Shown piece after piece: positions 1 through 8,013 of a stretch of DNA of 64,000 nt (position 1 is its first letter; the number at the start of each line of letters is the position of its first letter). The notes under the pieces are model-generated. The model made no database searches, was not told where the DNA came from, and was given only the letters and a program-made list of their open reading frames with translations. The stretch comes from Bacillus_BE sp042263505 (GTDB lineage Bacteria; Bacillota; Bacilli; Bacillales; Cytobacillaceae): assembly GCF_042263505.1 (NCBI RefSeq), contig NZ_JBHKFI010000017.1:46290-110289 (forward strand), given 5' to 3'. Made by a program: the position numbers and the translations under genes.

Positions 1-1
1 A

Positions 2-109
2 AAAACATTGCGCCAAATTGTTACGGCAACGGGTGATGGCAGCATTGCCTCTCAAAACGCTCAACATTATGTAGAAGAGCTTTTAGAATCATTAAAAACA
101 AAGGCTTAA
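2..109 (+). CDS. trxB: Thioredoxin reductase, C-terminal end (partial)
   Basis: Only the last 35 codons are inside the window, in frame from base 2 and ending with TAA at 107-109. The visible peptide carries the block LRQIVTATGDGSIASQNAQ followed by HYVEELLESLK, which is the FAD-contacting C-terminal segment of bacterial low-molecular-weight thioredoxin reductases. The enzyme transfers electrons from NADPH to thioredoxin in the cytoplasm. The next genes (nudix, rapZ, yvcK, whiA, crh) are the usual trxB neighbours in Bacillus, which supports the assignment. The active-site CxxC lies outside the window and cannot be checked. Confidence 0.9.
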   Translation, partial: KTLRQIVTATGDGSIASQNAQHYVEELLESLKTKA

Positions 110-265
110 TTCCTATTAGAACAGATTCGAATAACGTAAAAATTGGGCGGACTAGCAATATTTACAAAACTTAATTGTGTTTTAATTCTCTTGTAACAAT
201 CATGAAACATAGATGGGGTATGATAAAGGTAGAAATTGACCCCCTTTAAAGATATAATCCTTTTT

Positions 266-297
266 GGACACAGGGAAAGCACCTGTGTCCTTTTTTT
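266..297 (+). terminator. Rho-independent terminator
   Basis: GGACACAGG (266-274) pairs with CCTGTGTCC (282-290) and is followed by seven T residues. It lies 157 bases after trxB and most simply ends the trxB transcript. The T-tract runs directly into the left end of the structured repeat. Confidence 0.85.
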
Positions 298-624
298 ATC
301 CCACTCTTAACGGACATTTTGACTCCCACTTCAAGATTCCCGAGAATACGAAGAAGATAAGTGGGAGATCAACTGTCCGTAAAGGTCCGACGAGGGATTA
401 AGGTCCTAGTCAGGCGAAGCCACAGGATGTGGCGTTATGAGCGTGATAAGTGAAATAAGATTTTTCTTTGGGCTTCAGCCCTTAGAAAAATCAATCAGGC
501 TTTGCGTGACTAACCATCAGTGGGGGATGAATGGCAGACTAAAAGCGCGATGTCAACACATAAGTCTGCACACTTCACGTCCTGTGCGTCGAAAACCCCC
601 ACTGATGGAAGTTTCACTTTATCC
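295..624 (+). repeat. Structured 330-bp repeat, copy 1 (IS200/IS605- or HEARO-like non-autonomous element)
   Basis: This segment is almost the same as 3155-3483. Both copies begin and end with TTTATCC, as expected if the element cuts beside a fixed short target rather than making a random duplication. Inside, ACGGACA...CTCCCACTT pairs with AAGTGGGAG...TGTCCGT near the left end, GCCAC...GTGGC and GGGCTTCAGCCC form small hairpins, and CCATCAGTGGGGG (near 518-530) pairs with CCCCCACTGATGG (near 596-608). No credible reading frame is present. The architecture suggests a folded RNA carried by a transposase-less element. The family (HEARO/omega-RNA or other) is inference. Confidence 0.7.
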
Positions 625-690
625 ACTACCCTAGGTCAAGAGGAATCAAAGCGTTCGATATGGATCTCGTAAAATGGAAACCCCGATTGA

Positions 691-719
691 TTGTGACCGT
701 TTGCATAAAATAGTATAAT
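691..719 (+). promoter_or_regulatory. Sigma-A promoter for the yvcI-rapZ-yvcK operon
   Basis: TTGTGA at 691-696 and a perfect TATAAT at 714-719 are separated by 17 bases. The site lies just after repeat copy 1 and about 70 bases before the nudix gene, so the repeat sits outside the transcript. Confidence 0.7.
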
Positions 720-787
720 AAAGGTAATAAAAAAAAGAAAACTGATGTTTGCTATAGATGTATAAGGGAATGCCGAGGTGAATGAAA

Positions 788-1246
788 ATGCAAAGAGTGA
801 CGAATTGTGTGTTGGTGAAGGATGGAAAAATCCTGCTTCTCCAAAAGCCAAGAAGAGGCTGGTGGGTAGCTCCTGGCGGAAAAATGGAGCCTGGTGAATC
901 CGTTAGGGATTCCTGTATCCGTGAATTTCGCGAAGAGACAGGAATTTACTTAAAAAATCCCAATATAAAAGGGATCTTCACTTTTATTATGAAGGATGGG
1001 GATCAGGTCATATCCGAATGGATGATGTTTACTTTTTATACAACTGAGGCAGACGGTCTGAACCTCGACCAATCTGAGGAAGGAAAAATCACTTGGCATC
1101 CCATTGAGGAAATAAAGAACCTGCCAATGGCGCAAGGAGATTATCATATTTTAGATTATATGGTTCATGGTAATGGAATCATTTATGGAACCTTTACTTA
1201 TACACCAGATTATGAATTAATTAGCTATCGACTGGATCCAAGCTAG
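788..1246 (+). CDS. yvcI: Nudix hydrolase (YvcI family)
   Basis: A 152-residue cytoplasmic pyrophosphohydrolase of the Nudix superfamily. The Nudix box is complete: GGKMEPGE, seven residues, then REFREETGI, which holds the metal-binding glutamates. The N-terminus MQRVTNCVLVKDGKILLLQK and the WWVAPGG block match YvcI-type proteins. An ATG at 782 is also in frame, but the GAGGTG ribosome site (775-780) is only one or two bases from it and about seven from the ATG at 788, so 788 is preferred. It is the first gene of an operon with rapZ (22-base gap) and yvcK. The substrate is unknown; homologues are annotated as 8-oxo-dGTP or nucleotide diphosphatases without proof. Confidence 0.9.
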   Translation: MQRVTNCVLVKDGKILLLQKPRRGWWVAPGGKMEPGESVRDSCIREFREETGIYLKNPNIKGIFTFIMKDGDQVISEWMMFTFYTTEADGLNLDQSEEGKITWHPIEEIKNLPMAQGDYHILDYMVHGNGIIYGTFTYTPDYELISYRLDPS

Positions 1247-1268
1247 TGATGAAAGGGAGGTAATTGTT

Positions 1269-2162
1269 ATGAGTACCGGTACAGCCCAAGATACCCAAAT
1301 GGTAATTATTACAGGAATGTCAGGAGCGGGGAAAACTGTAGCGATTCAGAGCTTCGAGGATTTAGGTTTTTTTTGTGTAGATAATTTACCTCCGACTCTT
1401 TTACCAAAGTTTTTAGAACTAATGAAGGAATCCGGGAGTAAGATGAATAAAGTGGCCCTAGTAATGGATTTAAGGGGGAGGGAATTTTTTGATTCCTTGT
1501 TTAAGGCGCTAGATGACCTTGCTGAGACCTCTTGGGTCAATCCGCAAATTCTATTTTTAGATTCGGATGATGCTGCATTAGTGAAAAGATATAAGGAAAC
1601 CCGCCGGTCGCACCCACTTGCAAAATCCGGGTCACCACTTGAGGGCATTAAGCTTGAGAGGGAATTGCTTGAGGAGCTGAAGGGGCGTGCGCAAATTATT
1701 TATAATACGTCTGCATTGAAGCCCCGGGAATTAAGGGAAAAAATCATAACGGAGTTTTCTGCTAATAAACAAACGATTTTTACCGTAAATGTGATGTCAT
1801 TTGGTTTTAAATATGGATTACCGATTGATGCTGATTTAGTCTTTGATGTTCGCTTTTTGCCAAATCCACATTATATCGAGCATATGCGACCAAAGACTGG
1901 ATTAGATGAGGAGGTCTATAATTATGTCCTCAAGTGGAATGATACAAATAAATTCCTTGAGAAGGTGACGGAGCTGCTTAGCTTTATGCTTCCTCACTAT
2001 AAACGGGAAGGAAAAGCACAATTAATTATTGCAATTGGTTGTACAGGTGGACAGCATCGTTCAGTTGCTCTTGCTGAATACATTGGTCATTTTTTTGAAA
2101 GTGAGTATCATACGGTCATTTCACATCGTGATATTGACAAGAGAAAGGAAAAAAATACATGA
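1269..2162 (+). CDS. rapZ: RNase adapter / nucleotide-binding protein RapZ (YvcJ)
   Basis: A 297-residue protein of the RapZ/YvcJ family. The Walker A motif GMSGAGKT lies at residues 16-23, LRGREFF follows in the N-terminal P-loop domain, and the C-terminal domain carries the family signature GCTGGQHRSV. In E. coli RapZ controls GlmZ sRNA decay. In Bacillus YvcJ is a GTPase/ATPase linked to competence and to the neighbouring yvcK. A strong GGGAGG ribosome site precedes the ATG. The stop overlaps the start of yvcK (ATGA), indicating translational coupling. The length is normal for the family. Confidence 0.95.
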   Translation: MSTGTAQDTQMVIITGMSGAGKTVAIQSFEDLGFFCVDNLPPTLLPKFLELMKESGSKMNKVALVMDLRGREFFDSLFKALDDLAETSWVNPQILFLDSDDAALVKRYKETRRSHPLAKSGSPLEGIKLERELLEELKGRAQIIYNTSALKPRELREKIITEFSANKQTIFTVNVMSFGFKYGLPIDADLVFDVRFLPNPHYIEHMRPKTGLDEEVYNYVLKWNDTNKFLEKVTELLSFMLPHYKREGKAQLIIAIGCTGGQHRSVALAEYIGHFFESEYHTVISHRDIDKRKEKNT

Positions 2163-3133
2163 CACAAGGACAGCCAAAGATTGTCATAATTGGCGGGGGA
2201 ACAGGACTCCCAGTTCTTCTTAGAGGACTAAAGCAATATCCTGTTGATATTACGGCTATTGTCACAGTGGCCGATGATGGAGGAAGCTCAGGTCGTATCC
2301 GAAATGAAATGGACATTCCATCACCGGGTGACATTCGCAATGTTTTGGCTGCACTTTCAGATGTGGAGCCACTCATTGAGGAAATGTTCCAGCATCGATT
2401 TTCTTCCTCCAAGGAGCTATCAGGCCATTCATTGGGGAATTTAATCATTGCGGCTATGACGTCGATTACAGGCAATTTTATGCATGCTATTCGAGAGATG
2501 AGCAAGGTATTAAATGTTCATGGAAAGGTTCTTCCTGCGGCAAACCATAGTGTGATTTTACATGCCGAAATGGAGGATGGATCGATTGTGTCTGGGGAAT
2601 CAAAAATTCCCTATTCTGGAAAGAAAATCAAACGTGTGTTTTTAACACCACCTGATATCCAGCCTCTTACTGAAACGATTCAGGCCATTAGGAAAGCAGA
2701 TATTATCATTATTGGACCAGGGAGTCTTTATACAAGTATTCTTCCTAATTTACTTGTACCAAAAATCGGTGAAGAGGTATGCAAAGCAAAGGCGAAAAAG
2801 GTTTACATATGCAATCTGATGACGCAGGCTGGGGAAACGCTTGATTTTACAGCAAGTGACCATGTTAAAGCGATTTATGATCATTTGAACTGTCACATGA
2901 TAGATACAATTTTGGTCAATAGCGAGGAAATTCCGCTTGAAATCCAAGAAAAATACAGTGAAGAATTAGCTAAGCCCGTACATTTTGATGTCAGTGCTCT
3001 TTATGATTTAGGGTTAGAGGTTGTTCATGGGGAAATTGTTTGCTTGGACAATGATGTAATTAGACATGACACACAGGAAGTGGCAAAAATTTTATATTCT
3101 CTCTTAATAAATGAAACTAAACGAGGCTCTTAA
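2159..3133 (+). CDS. yvcK: YvcK family gluconeogenesis / cell-shape factor
   Basis: A 324-residue member of the CofD/YvcK family. The N-terminal GGGTGLPVLLRGLK loop and the VADDGGSSGRIR segment are the UDP-sugar binding signature of this family, and HSLGNL and GPGSLYTSILPNL follow. In B. subtilis YvcK binds UDP-GlcNAc and is needed for normal shape and growth on gluconeogenic carbon. The start codon overlaps the rapZ stop by four bases. In the usual order whiA would follow directly, but here repeat copy 2 separates the two genes. Length and motifs are intact. Confidence 0.95.
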   Translation: MTQGQPKIVIIGGGTGLPVLLRGLKQYPVDITAIVTVADDGGSSGRIRNEMDIPSPGDIRNVLAALSDVEPLIEEMFQHRFSSSKELSGHSLGNLIIAAMTSITGNFMHAIREMSKVLNVHGKVLPAANHSVILHAEMEDGSIVSGESKIPYSGKKIKRVFLTPPDIQPLTETIQAIRKADIIIIGPGSLYTSILPNLLVPKIGEEVCKAKAKKVYICNLMTQAGETLDFTASDHVKAIYDHLNCHMIDTILVNSEEIPLEIQEKYSEELAKPVHFDVSALYDLGLEVVHGEIVCLDNDVIRHDTQEVAKILYSLLINETKRGS

Positions 3134-3154
3134 TCGTAGTACACTTTATCATCC

Positions 3155-3483
3155 TTTATCCCACTCTTAACGGACATTTTGACTCCCACTTCAAGATTCT
3201 GAGAATACGAAGAAGATAAGTGAGAGATCAACTGTCCGTAAAGGTCCGACGACGGACAGGAGGTCCTAGTCAGGCGAAGCCACAGGACGTGGCGTTATGA
3301 GCGTGATAAGTGAAATAAGATTTTTCTTTGGGCTTCAGCCCTTAGAAAAATCAATCAGGCTCTGCGTGGCTAACCATCAGTGGGGGATGAATGGCAGACT
3401 AAAAGTGCGACGTCAATCACAACGTCTGCACTAGCACGTTCTGTGCGTCGAAAACCCCCACTGATGGAAGTTTCACTTTATCC
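3155..3483 (+). repeat. Structured 329-bp repeat, copy 2
   Basis: Second copy of the element at 295-624, in the same orientation and with the same TTTATCC at each end. Most differences fall in loops. The hairpin after AAAAG is better formed here, with AGTGC-GACGT pairing to ACGTC-TGCACT. It separates yvcK from whiA, genes that are normally adjacent, so it is a recent insertion into a conserved operon. No open frame is supported. Confidence 0.7.
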
Positions 3484-3486
3484 TGT

Positions 3487-3515
3487 TTGGTTTAGAGAAT
3501 TTTACAAGATAATAT
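3487..3515 (+). promoter_or_regulatory. Candidate promoter for whiA-crh
   Basis: TTGGTT (3487-3492), a 17-base spacer and TAATAT (3510-3515) lie just after repeat copy 2. They could supply transcription to whiA and crh after the insertion split the operon. The match is moderate. Confidence 0.45.
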
Positions 3516-3550
3516 ATACAACATAAAAATGAAGTCAGGGGGTGAAGGAG

Positions 3551-4492
3551 ATGTCTTTTGCTTCAGAAACAAAAAAAGAATTAACGAATATTGAACCGAA
3601 GGACTGTTGCAGCAAAGCGGAGCTATCGGCCTTGATTCGCATGAACGGATCCTTATCCTTCTCCAATCGCAAGCTTATAGTGGATATTCAGACAGAAAAT
3701 GCTGCAATTGCAAGAAGAATTTACACCCTGATTAAGAGAAATTATGAGACGCAGGTTGAACTGCTTGTGCGAAAGAAAATGAGATTAAAGAAAAATAATG
3801 TTTATATCGTTCGACTGACACATTCCGCTAAGGAGATATTAGAGGATCTTAGAATCCTTAGAGAAGGCTTTGAATTTGTTCAGGATATTTCTCAGGACTT
3901 GATTCGAAAAAAATGTTGTAAACGTTCCTATCTACGGGGAGCATTTCTTGCGGGGGGATCGGTGAATAATCCGGAAACTTCCTCCTACCATTTAGAAATT
4001 TCCTCTCTATACAAAGAGCATAACGATGCCCTTTGTGAATTAATGAATACATTCCATTTGAATAGTAAGACGTTAGAGCGGAAGAAGGGTTTTATTACTT
4101 ACTTAAAAGAGGCTGAAAAGATTACCGAGTTTCTGAGTATTATTGGTGCTCACAGTGCCCTCTTAAAATTCGAGGATATTCGGATTGTCCGTGATATGCG
4201 AAATTCTGTTAATCGTCTAGTCAATTGTGAAACAGCGAACTTAAATAAAACCATTGGTGCAGCACTAAGGCAAGTTGAAAATATTCGTTACATTGAATCG
4301 ACAGTTGGCTTGCAAATTTTACCTGATAAATTGCGGGAAATTGCCGAATTGCGCGTCGCCTACCAAGATGTCACCTTAAAGGAGCTAGGTGAAATGGTAT
4401 CGACTGGCACAATCAGTAAATCAGGAATCAATCATCGTTTAAGAAAGATTGATGAAATCGCGGAAAAATTACGTGTGGGAGACCAACTTTAG
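3551..4492 (+). CDS. whiA: DNA-binding protein WhiA
   Basis: A 313-residue WhiA protein: an N-terminal LAGLIDADG-like region (RGAFLAGGSVNNP) followed by a C-terminal helix-turn-helix (ELGEMVSTGTISKSGINHRLRK). WhiA controls sporulation in Streptomyces and acts in cell division and chromosome segregation in Bacillus. An upstream in-frame GTG at 3542 exists, but AGGGGGTG (3537-3544) is positioned for the ATG at 3551, which gives the conserved start MSFASETKKELTN. The gene is followed by crh, as in B. subtilis. Confidence 0.95.
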   Translation: MSFASETKKELTNIEPKDCCSKAELSALIRMNGSLSFSNRKLIVDIQTENAAIARRIYTLIKRNYETQVELLVRKKMRLKKNNVYIVRLTHSAKEILEDLRILREGFEFVQDISQDLIRKKCCKRSYLRGAFLAGGSVNNPETSSYHLEISSLYKEHNDALCELMNTFHLNSKTLERKKGFITYLKEAEKITEFLSIIGAHSALLKFEDIRIVRDMRNSVNRLVNCETANLNKTIGAALRQVENIRYIESTVGLQILPDKLREIAELRVAYQDVTLKELGEMVSTGTISKSGINHRLRKIDEIAEKLRVGDQL

Positions 4493-4550
4493 GTTAAAAC
4501 ATATAATTAACATAAAATAATAAGAGAAACATCGTGGGAGGAAGAGAATA

Positions 4551-4808
4551 ATGGTGGAAAAACAGCTTGAAGTAAAACTGAGATCAGGATTACAGGCGCG
4601 ACCAGCAGCTCTTTTTGTTCAAGAGGCGAACCGTTTTTCATCAGAAATTTTTATTGAAAAAGATGGAAAAAAGGTCAACGCTAAAAGCATTATGGGGTTA
4701 ATGAGTTTGGCCATTCATTCAGGTTCGGTTATCCAATTAATCGCTGATGGAAGAGACGAGGAAAAGGCGATTGAAGAGCTGGCCAACTATATTCAAAAGG
4801 AAGCCTAA
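4551..4808 (+). CDS. crh: Catabolite repression HPr-like protein Crh
   Basis: An 85-residue HPr paralogue. The position of the PTS phospho-histidine is glutamine (Q15, in SGLQARPAA), which separates Crh from HPr. The regulatory serine is present (S46, in AKSIMGLMSLA). Crh is phosphorylated by HPr kinase on this serine and then acts as co-repressor with CcpA, but cannot transfer phosphate in sugar uptake. It has a GGGAGGA ribosome site and sits directly after whiA, as expected in Bacillus. A cre site is visible elsewhere in this window, upstream of the glpF leader. Confidence 0.95.
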   Translation: MVEKQLEVKLRSGLQARPAALFVQEANRFSSEIFIEKDGKKVNAKSIMGLMSLAIHSGSVIQLIADGRDEEKAIEELANYIQKEA

Positions 4809-4983
4809 GGCCTAGAAAAATATTTGGTGTGAAAAGAGGGGATGACTTCGGTTATTTCCTTTTTTATATGGCTCTTTTTGAAAGCTTTGTATTCTTTTGG
4901 AATAATTTAGTTAGATAGTTGGAGGTTTTTTAGACAGTTCAGGGAATTGAACGGTATCTGTGATGGAATCAAGAATCTTATTT

Positions 4984-5191
4984 GGACAGGGTGGATGGAT
5001 TTTTCATCAATTGAGTCCGAAAGCGAGGTAGATACGGACAAGATGGCTAGATTTCTCATCAATCGAGTCCGAAACAAGAGCCCATATGGACAGGATGGCT
5101 AGATTTCTAGTCATTCGAGTCCGAATTAGAAGCCTATTCGGACAGCCTAGATGAACTTCAAAACAACTGAGTCCGAATTAGAAACCCTACG
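4984..5191. repeat. Four-unit 52-bp tandem repeat with GGAC...GTCC arms
   Basis: Units start with GGACA at 4984, 5036, 5088 and 5140, an exact 52-base period. Each carries GGACA(G/A) near its left end and GAGTCCGA about 30 bases later, so each can fold as a GGAC/GTCC hairpin. The middle (GATGGCTAGATTTCT) is well kept in units 2 and 3 and degenerate in unit 4. The array fills the gap between crh and the clpP terminator. No gene is supported in 4809-5250. Confidence 0.8.
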
Positions 5192-5250
5192 TTGAGAGAC
5201 TTTAAGGAATTCTGTTCAAAAAAAACCACAATCTTTACGAAAACATCGTT

Positions 5251-5280
5251 AAAAAAAGCAGCCAGAAAAAGGCTGCTTTT
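5251..5280 (-). terminator. clpP terminator
   Basis: On the minus strand AGCAGCC and GGCTGCT form a stem (plus-strand arms 5257-5263 and 5271-5277), followed by a T-run. It lies 22 bases after the clpP stop. Confidence 0.85.
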
Positions 5281-5301
5281 GTCGTTTAGTCATGAAGACT
5301 A

Positions 5302-5907
5302 TTATTTGTCTTTCTTTTCATTCAAATCATGTCTTGTAATGATGTGGTCCACTAATCCGTATTCTTTTGCTCTTTCAGCTGTCATGAAGTTATCACGATC
5401 GGTATCTTTTGAGATGACTTCAAGAGATTGACCTGTACGTTCAGCGAGAATGCCGTTTAATTTTTCACGTAAGAAGAGGATTCGTTTTGCTGCAATTTCG
5501 ATTTCTGTTGCTTGTCCTTGAGCTCCACCAAGTGGTTGGTGAATCATCACTTCACTGTTTGGAAGGGCATAACGTTTTCCTTTTTCACCGGCAGCTAAAA
5601 GGAATGCACCCATAGATGCAGCCATACCAATACAAATCGTTTGTACATCTGGTTTAATAAACTGCATTGTATCATAAATTGCCATTCCAGCTGTAATGCT
5701 TCCACCAGGGCTGTTAATGTAAATGGATATGTCCTTCTCAGGATTTTCTGCTTCTAAGAATAATAATTGGGCAACGATAGAATTTGACACATTATCATCG
5801 ATAGCACTGCCCAACATGATAATACGATCCTTCAATAGACGGGAATAGATGTCATAAGCACGCTCCCCGCGATTGGTTTGTTCAATTACTGTAGGGATTA
5901 AGTTCAT
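5302..5907 (-). CDS. clpP: ATP-dependent Clp protease proteolytic subunit ClpP
   Basis: A 201-residue serine peptidase forming the proteolytic barrel that works with ClpC, ClpX or ClpE. The catalytic triad is at the standard positions: S98 (GMAASMGAF), H123 (MIHQPLGG) and D172. The N-terminal MNLIPTVIEQT is the processed axial-loop region. It is a single-gene unit with its own terminator. The upstream region holds a CtsR box overlapping a sigma-A promoter, so heat-shock control as in B. subtilis is expected. Confidence 0.98.
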   Translation of the reverse strand: MNLIPTVIEQTNRGERAYDIYSRLLKDRIIMLGSAIDDNVSNSIVAQLLFLEAENPEKDISIYINSPGGSITAGMAIYDTMQFIKPDVQTICIGMAASMGAFLLAAGEKGKRYALPNSEVMIHQPLGGAQGQATEIEIAAKRILFLREKLNGILAERTGQSLEVISKDTDRDNFMTAERAKEYGLVDHIITRHDLNEKKDK

Positions 5908-5999
5908 CTTTATTTCCTCCTTTTATATAAGAGTAAAACATACAAAGTTTAAGTATATTTCTCCATTAAAAGAAAACGATTTTTACTGTATGTAACTTT

Positions 6000-6029
6000 A
6001 TAATACACTGATGGTCAATTAAGGTCAAA
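6000..6029 (-). promoter_or_regulatory. clpP promoter overlapped by a CtsR operator
   Basis: On the minus strand TTGACC (plus 6023-6028) and TATTAT (plus 6000-6005) are 17 bases apart. The plus strand reads GGTCAAT-TAA-GGTCAAA at 6013-6029, the tandem heptad bound by the class III heat-shock repressor CtsR. The operator covers the -35 region, which explains repression by occlusion. Confidence 0.85.
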
Positions 6030-6277
6030 CAATTCGCCTGATTATTTGAGAAATATTTGCCAATGGTATTTATCTTTCATTACCGTGCTATGTGGCTGTT
6101 CAGGATTTTACCTTTTTCATGTTATCCCTTTTAGCTTAAAAATAAACCTAGCTTTTTGTTGATTGTGATAAACACTTGCGAAACGTGAAAAGTCCTTCTT
6201 GCAAAGAATAGGAAGATGACATATAATATGATAACGTAATGTTTATTGCGAAATAATTTTTCTTTCATTAAATATTG

Positions 6278-6349
6278 GCCCTCGTGGTGCAACGGATAGC
6301 ACGTAAGATTCCGGTTCTTAAAATGGGGGTTCGATTCCCTCCGAGGGCG
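6278..6349 (+). tRNA. tRNA-Arg (anticodon CCG)
   Basis: The 7-bp acceptor stem GCCCTCG/CGAGGGC closes a 72-nt cloverleaf. The D arm is GTGC...GCAC. The anticodon stem TAAGA/TCTTA holds the loop TTCCGGT, anticodon CCG. The T arm contains GGTTCGATTCC. CCA is not encoded. It reads the rare codon CGG. Confidence 0.93.
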
Positions 6350-6365
6350 CTAATCACCTAATATG

Positions 6366-6439
6366 CAAGGGTTTTTCAAGTATTTTTGGCTGAGATGTTT
6401 GATTCTTGTCTGAATACTTTGAGAAACCCTTGTTTTATT
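6366..6439 (+). terminator. Long hairpin terminator after tRNA-Arg
   Basis: CAAGGGTTT...TCAAGTATT pairs with AATACTTTGA...AAACCCTTG across a 30-base loop, followed by TTTTATTTT. It lies 17 bases after the tRNA. Confidence 0.75.
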
Positions 6440-6650
6440 TTATGGGAATTGAAGAGAAGCACATCTATATGGAGAAGACTGCATTTAGTTGAATCATTGT
6501 TAATATAACTATTTTCAATCTTGTTTAAATATCAGCTACAAAAGGTGAAGCAGAAAATCAAGTCAGTAATAATTTGTTGTTTTATTATCGGGATGATAAA
6601 AATGGGCAATTTGAATAAGGGAAACACACAAAGGTTATCTTAAATAATAT

Positions 6651-7250
6651 ATGATTTTGCAGAGGATGATGGCTTTGTTAAATTCTCGGATGGTGCAGTT
6701 TGATAAGGCAGTGAGGTTGAGGAAAGAATCCACAGAAGCAATGATTGATTATTGGAAAGATTATTCGATTTACACATCGTTTGAATTCTGGATTTTGACA
6801 GCAATGTTGATAGTACCTCTTTTCATTCTAATCTGGAAAATTGATAAAGGGAAAATATTTCTAATTTGCTTTTTTGGATATAGTGTCCACATGATTTCTT
6901 TTTATATTAGTTTATTAGGAGTTAACATGGGCATGTGGAATTATCCCATTCAATTGGTTCCATTACTCCCCAGTTTCTCTCTGGATTCTAGTATTGTACC
7001 TGTTACTTTTATGCTTGCCTATCAATGGGCTTTAAACAAGAAGAAAAATTATTACATAGTAGCCTTGGCTGTCTCAATATTCTTTTCATTTATTTTTGAA
7101 CCTATTTTAGTGAAAATGGAAATATTTAAACTATACAACCATATAACCTATTTACATCGTTTTATTTTGTATATTGTCATATCACTTGTAGCAAAGTTTA
7201 TGTCAAATGTATTTTTATGGATTCAGAAACGAGGCAATATGTCAACATAG
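6651..7250 (+). CDS. Membrane protein, CBO0543-like family
   Basis: A 199-residue protein of unknown function. After a polar N-terminus it has about five hydrophobic helices: WILTAMLIVPLFILIW, IFLICFFGYSVHMISFYISL, a segment around VPLLPSFSLDSSIVPVTFMLAY, YIVALAVSIFFSFIFEP, and FILYIVISLVAKFM. The WNYPIQLVPLLP and FEPI motifs resemble the small CBO0543-type membrane proteins common in Bacillaceae. No strong ribosome site precedes the ATG at 6651; nearby ATGs at 6666 or 6669 are possible starts. The gene stands alone between tRNA-Arg and the acyltransferase. No function can be inferred. Confidence 0.65.
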   Translation: MILQRMMALLNSRMVQFDKAVRLRKESTEAMIDYWKDYSIYTSFEFWILTAMLIVPLFILIWKIDKGKIFLICFFGYSVHMISFYISLLGVNMGMWNYPIQLVPLLPSFSLDSSIVPVTFMLAYQWALNKKKNYYIVALAVSIFFSFIFEPILVKMEIFKLYNHITYLHRFILYIVISLVAKFMSNVFLWIQKRGNMST

Positions 7251-8013
7251 TTTTATTACCTTATTATATCTCTTGCGGAAAAAACATCATCAAATGGAAA
7301 AATATTTGCCCCATTGGAAAATAAAAAAATCAATTTGGCACCATCTGGAAGATTTCAACCATTATGGAGTAGAAAGAAAAGGGATCGGAAATATAAGTGT
7401 TTGCCCATACATGATTGGTGGTTTTCATTCAAGTGATTAAGTTAGTATAAAATTACTGTTTTTTTATACTCTAGTCGGAAAGAGGATTTCCCGTTGACTT
7501 GTATAAATGGGTCTAATTAGTTAAATGATATGGAACATTCTTAAAGAAATTTTCTATATTCATACGACAGAATAAGCAATTACAAATTAACCGTAAGAGG
7601 TGCTTTCCATGTTTAAAAAGACTCCTTTTATTTTCTTAAGTAGAAGATGGACGAAAGTTTTTTTATGTTCCATTTGTTAGGCTGGAAACTGGCAAACATC
7701 CAAACAATCTAGATCATTTATGAAATAAGGAAGGCAATTGCAACAAAAAAATAAATCAATAATACATGGTTTATGTTTTATTCTTATCCTAGTTTTAAGT
7801 GGGCTCGGTTTCATTTGACAGGAGATTAAGACAAAAGACAAAGCTCTTTCTGCATGCAAGATGTCACTTGTGTCCGAAGGGCTTTTTTGTTGCTTTTAAG
7901 GCTTGGAAAATAGCTTGTCAAATGGGAAGGATTGTTTGACCTCGCGGAAAATGTCGATTATACTCAATAATAGTTATTTTGGAAGAAATAAAGAATAATA
8001 ATGTCAGGAGAAG
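7251..8013. other. Non-coding or decayed stretch
   Basis: No gene is supported here. A 23-codon frame starting at 7610 has a plausible AAGAGGTG ribosome site but stops at once. The bases after it give fragments of hydrophobic sequence in shifting frames, so a decayed small gene is possible. An A/T-rich upstream region for the acyltransferase fills 7900-8010. Confidence 0.5.

Noticed and set aside
437..634. 65-codon frame inside structured repeat copy 1
   Set aside because: It is interrupted or altered in copy 2, where only the RNA stems are kept, so pairing and not coding is conserved.
4984..5191. CRISPR array reading of the 52-bp repeat
   Set aside because: Units are joined head to tail with no unique spacers and the period includes the entire unit.
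7207..7440. Open frame overlapping the end of the CBO0543-like gene
   Set aside because: It overlaps a better-supported gene in another frame, has no ribosome site and looks like random A/T-rich translation.
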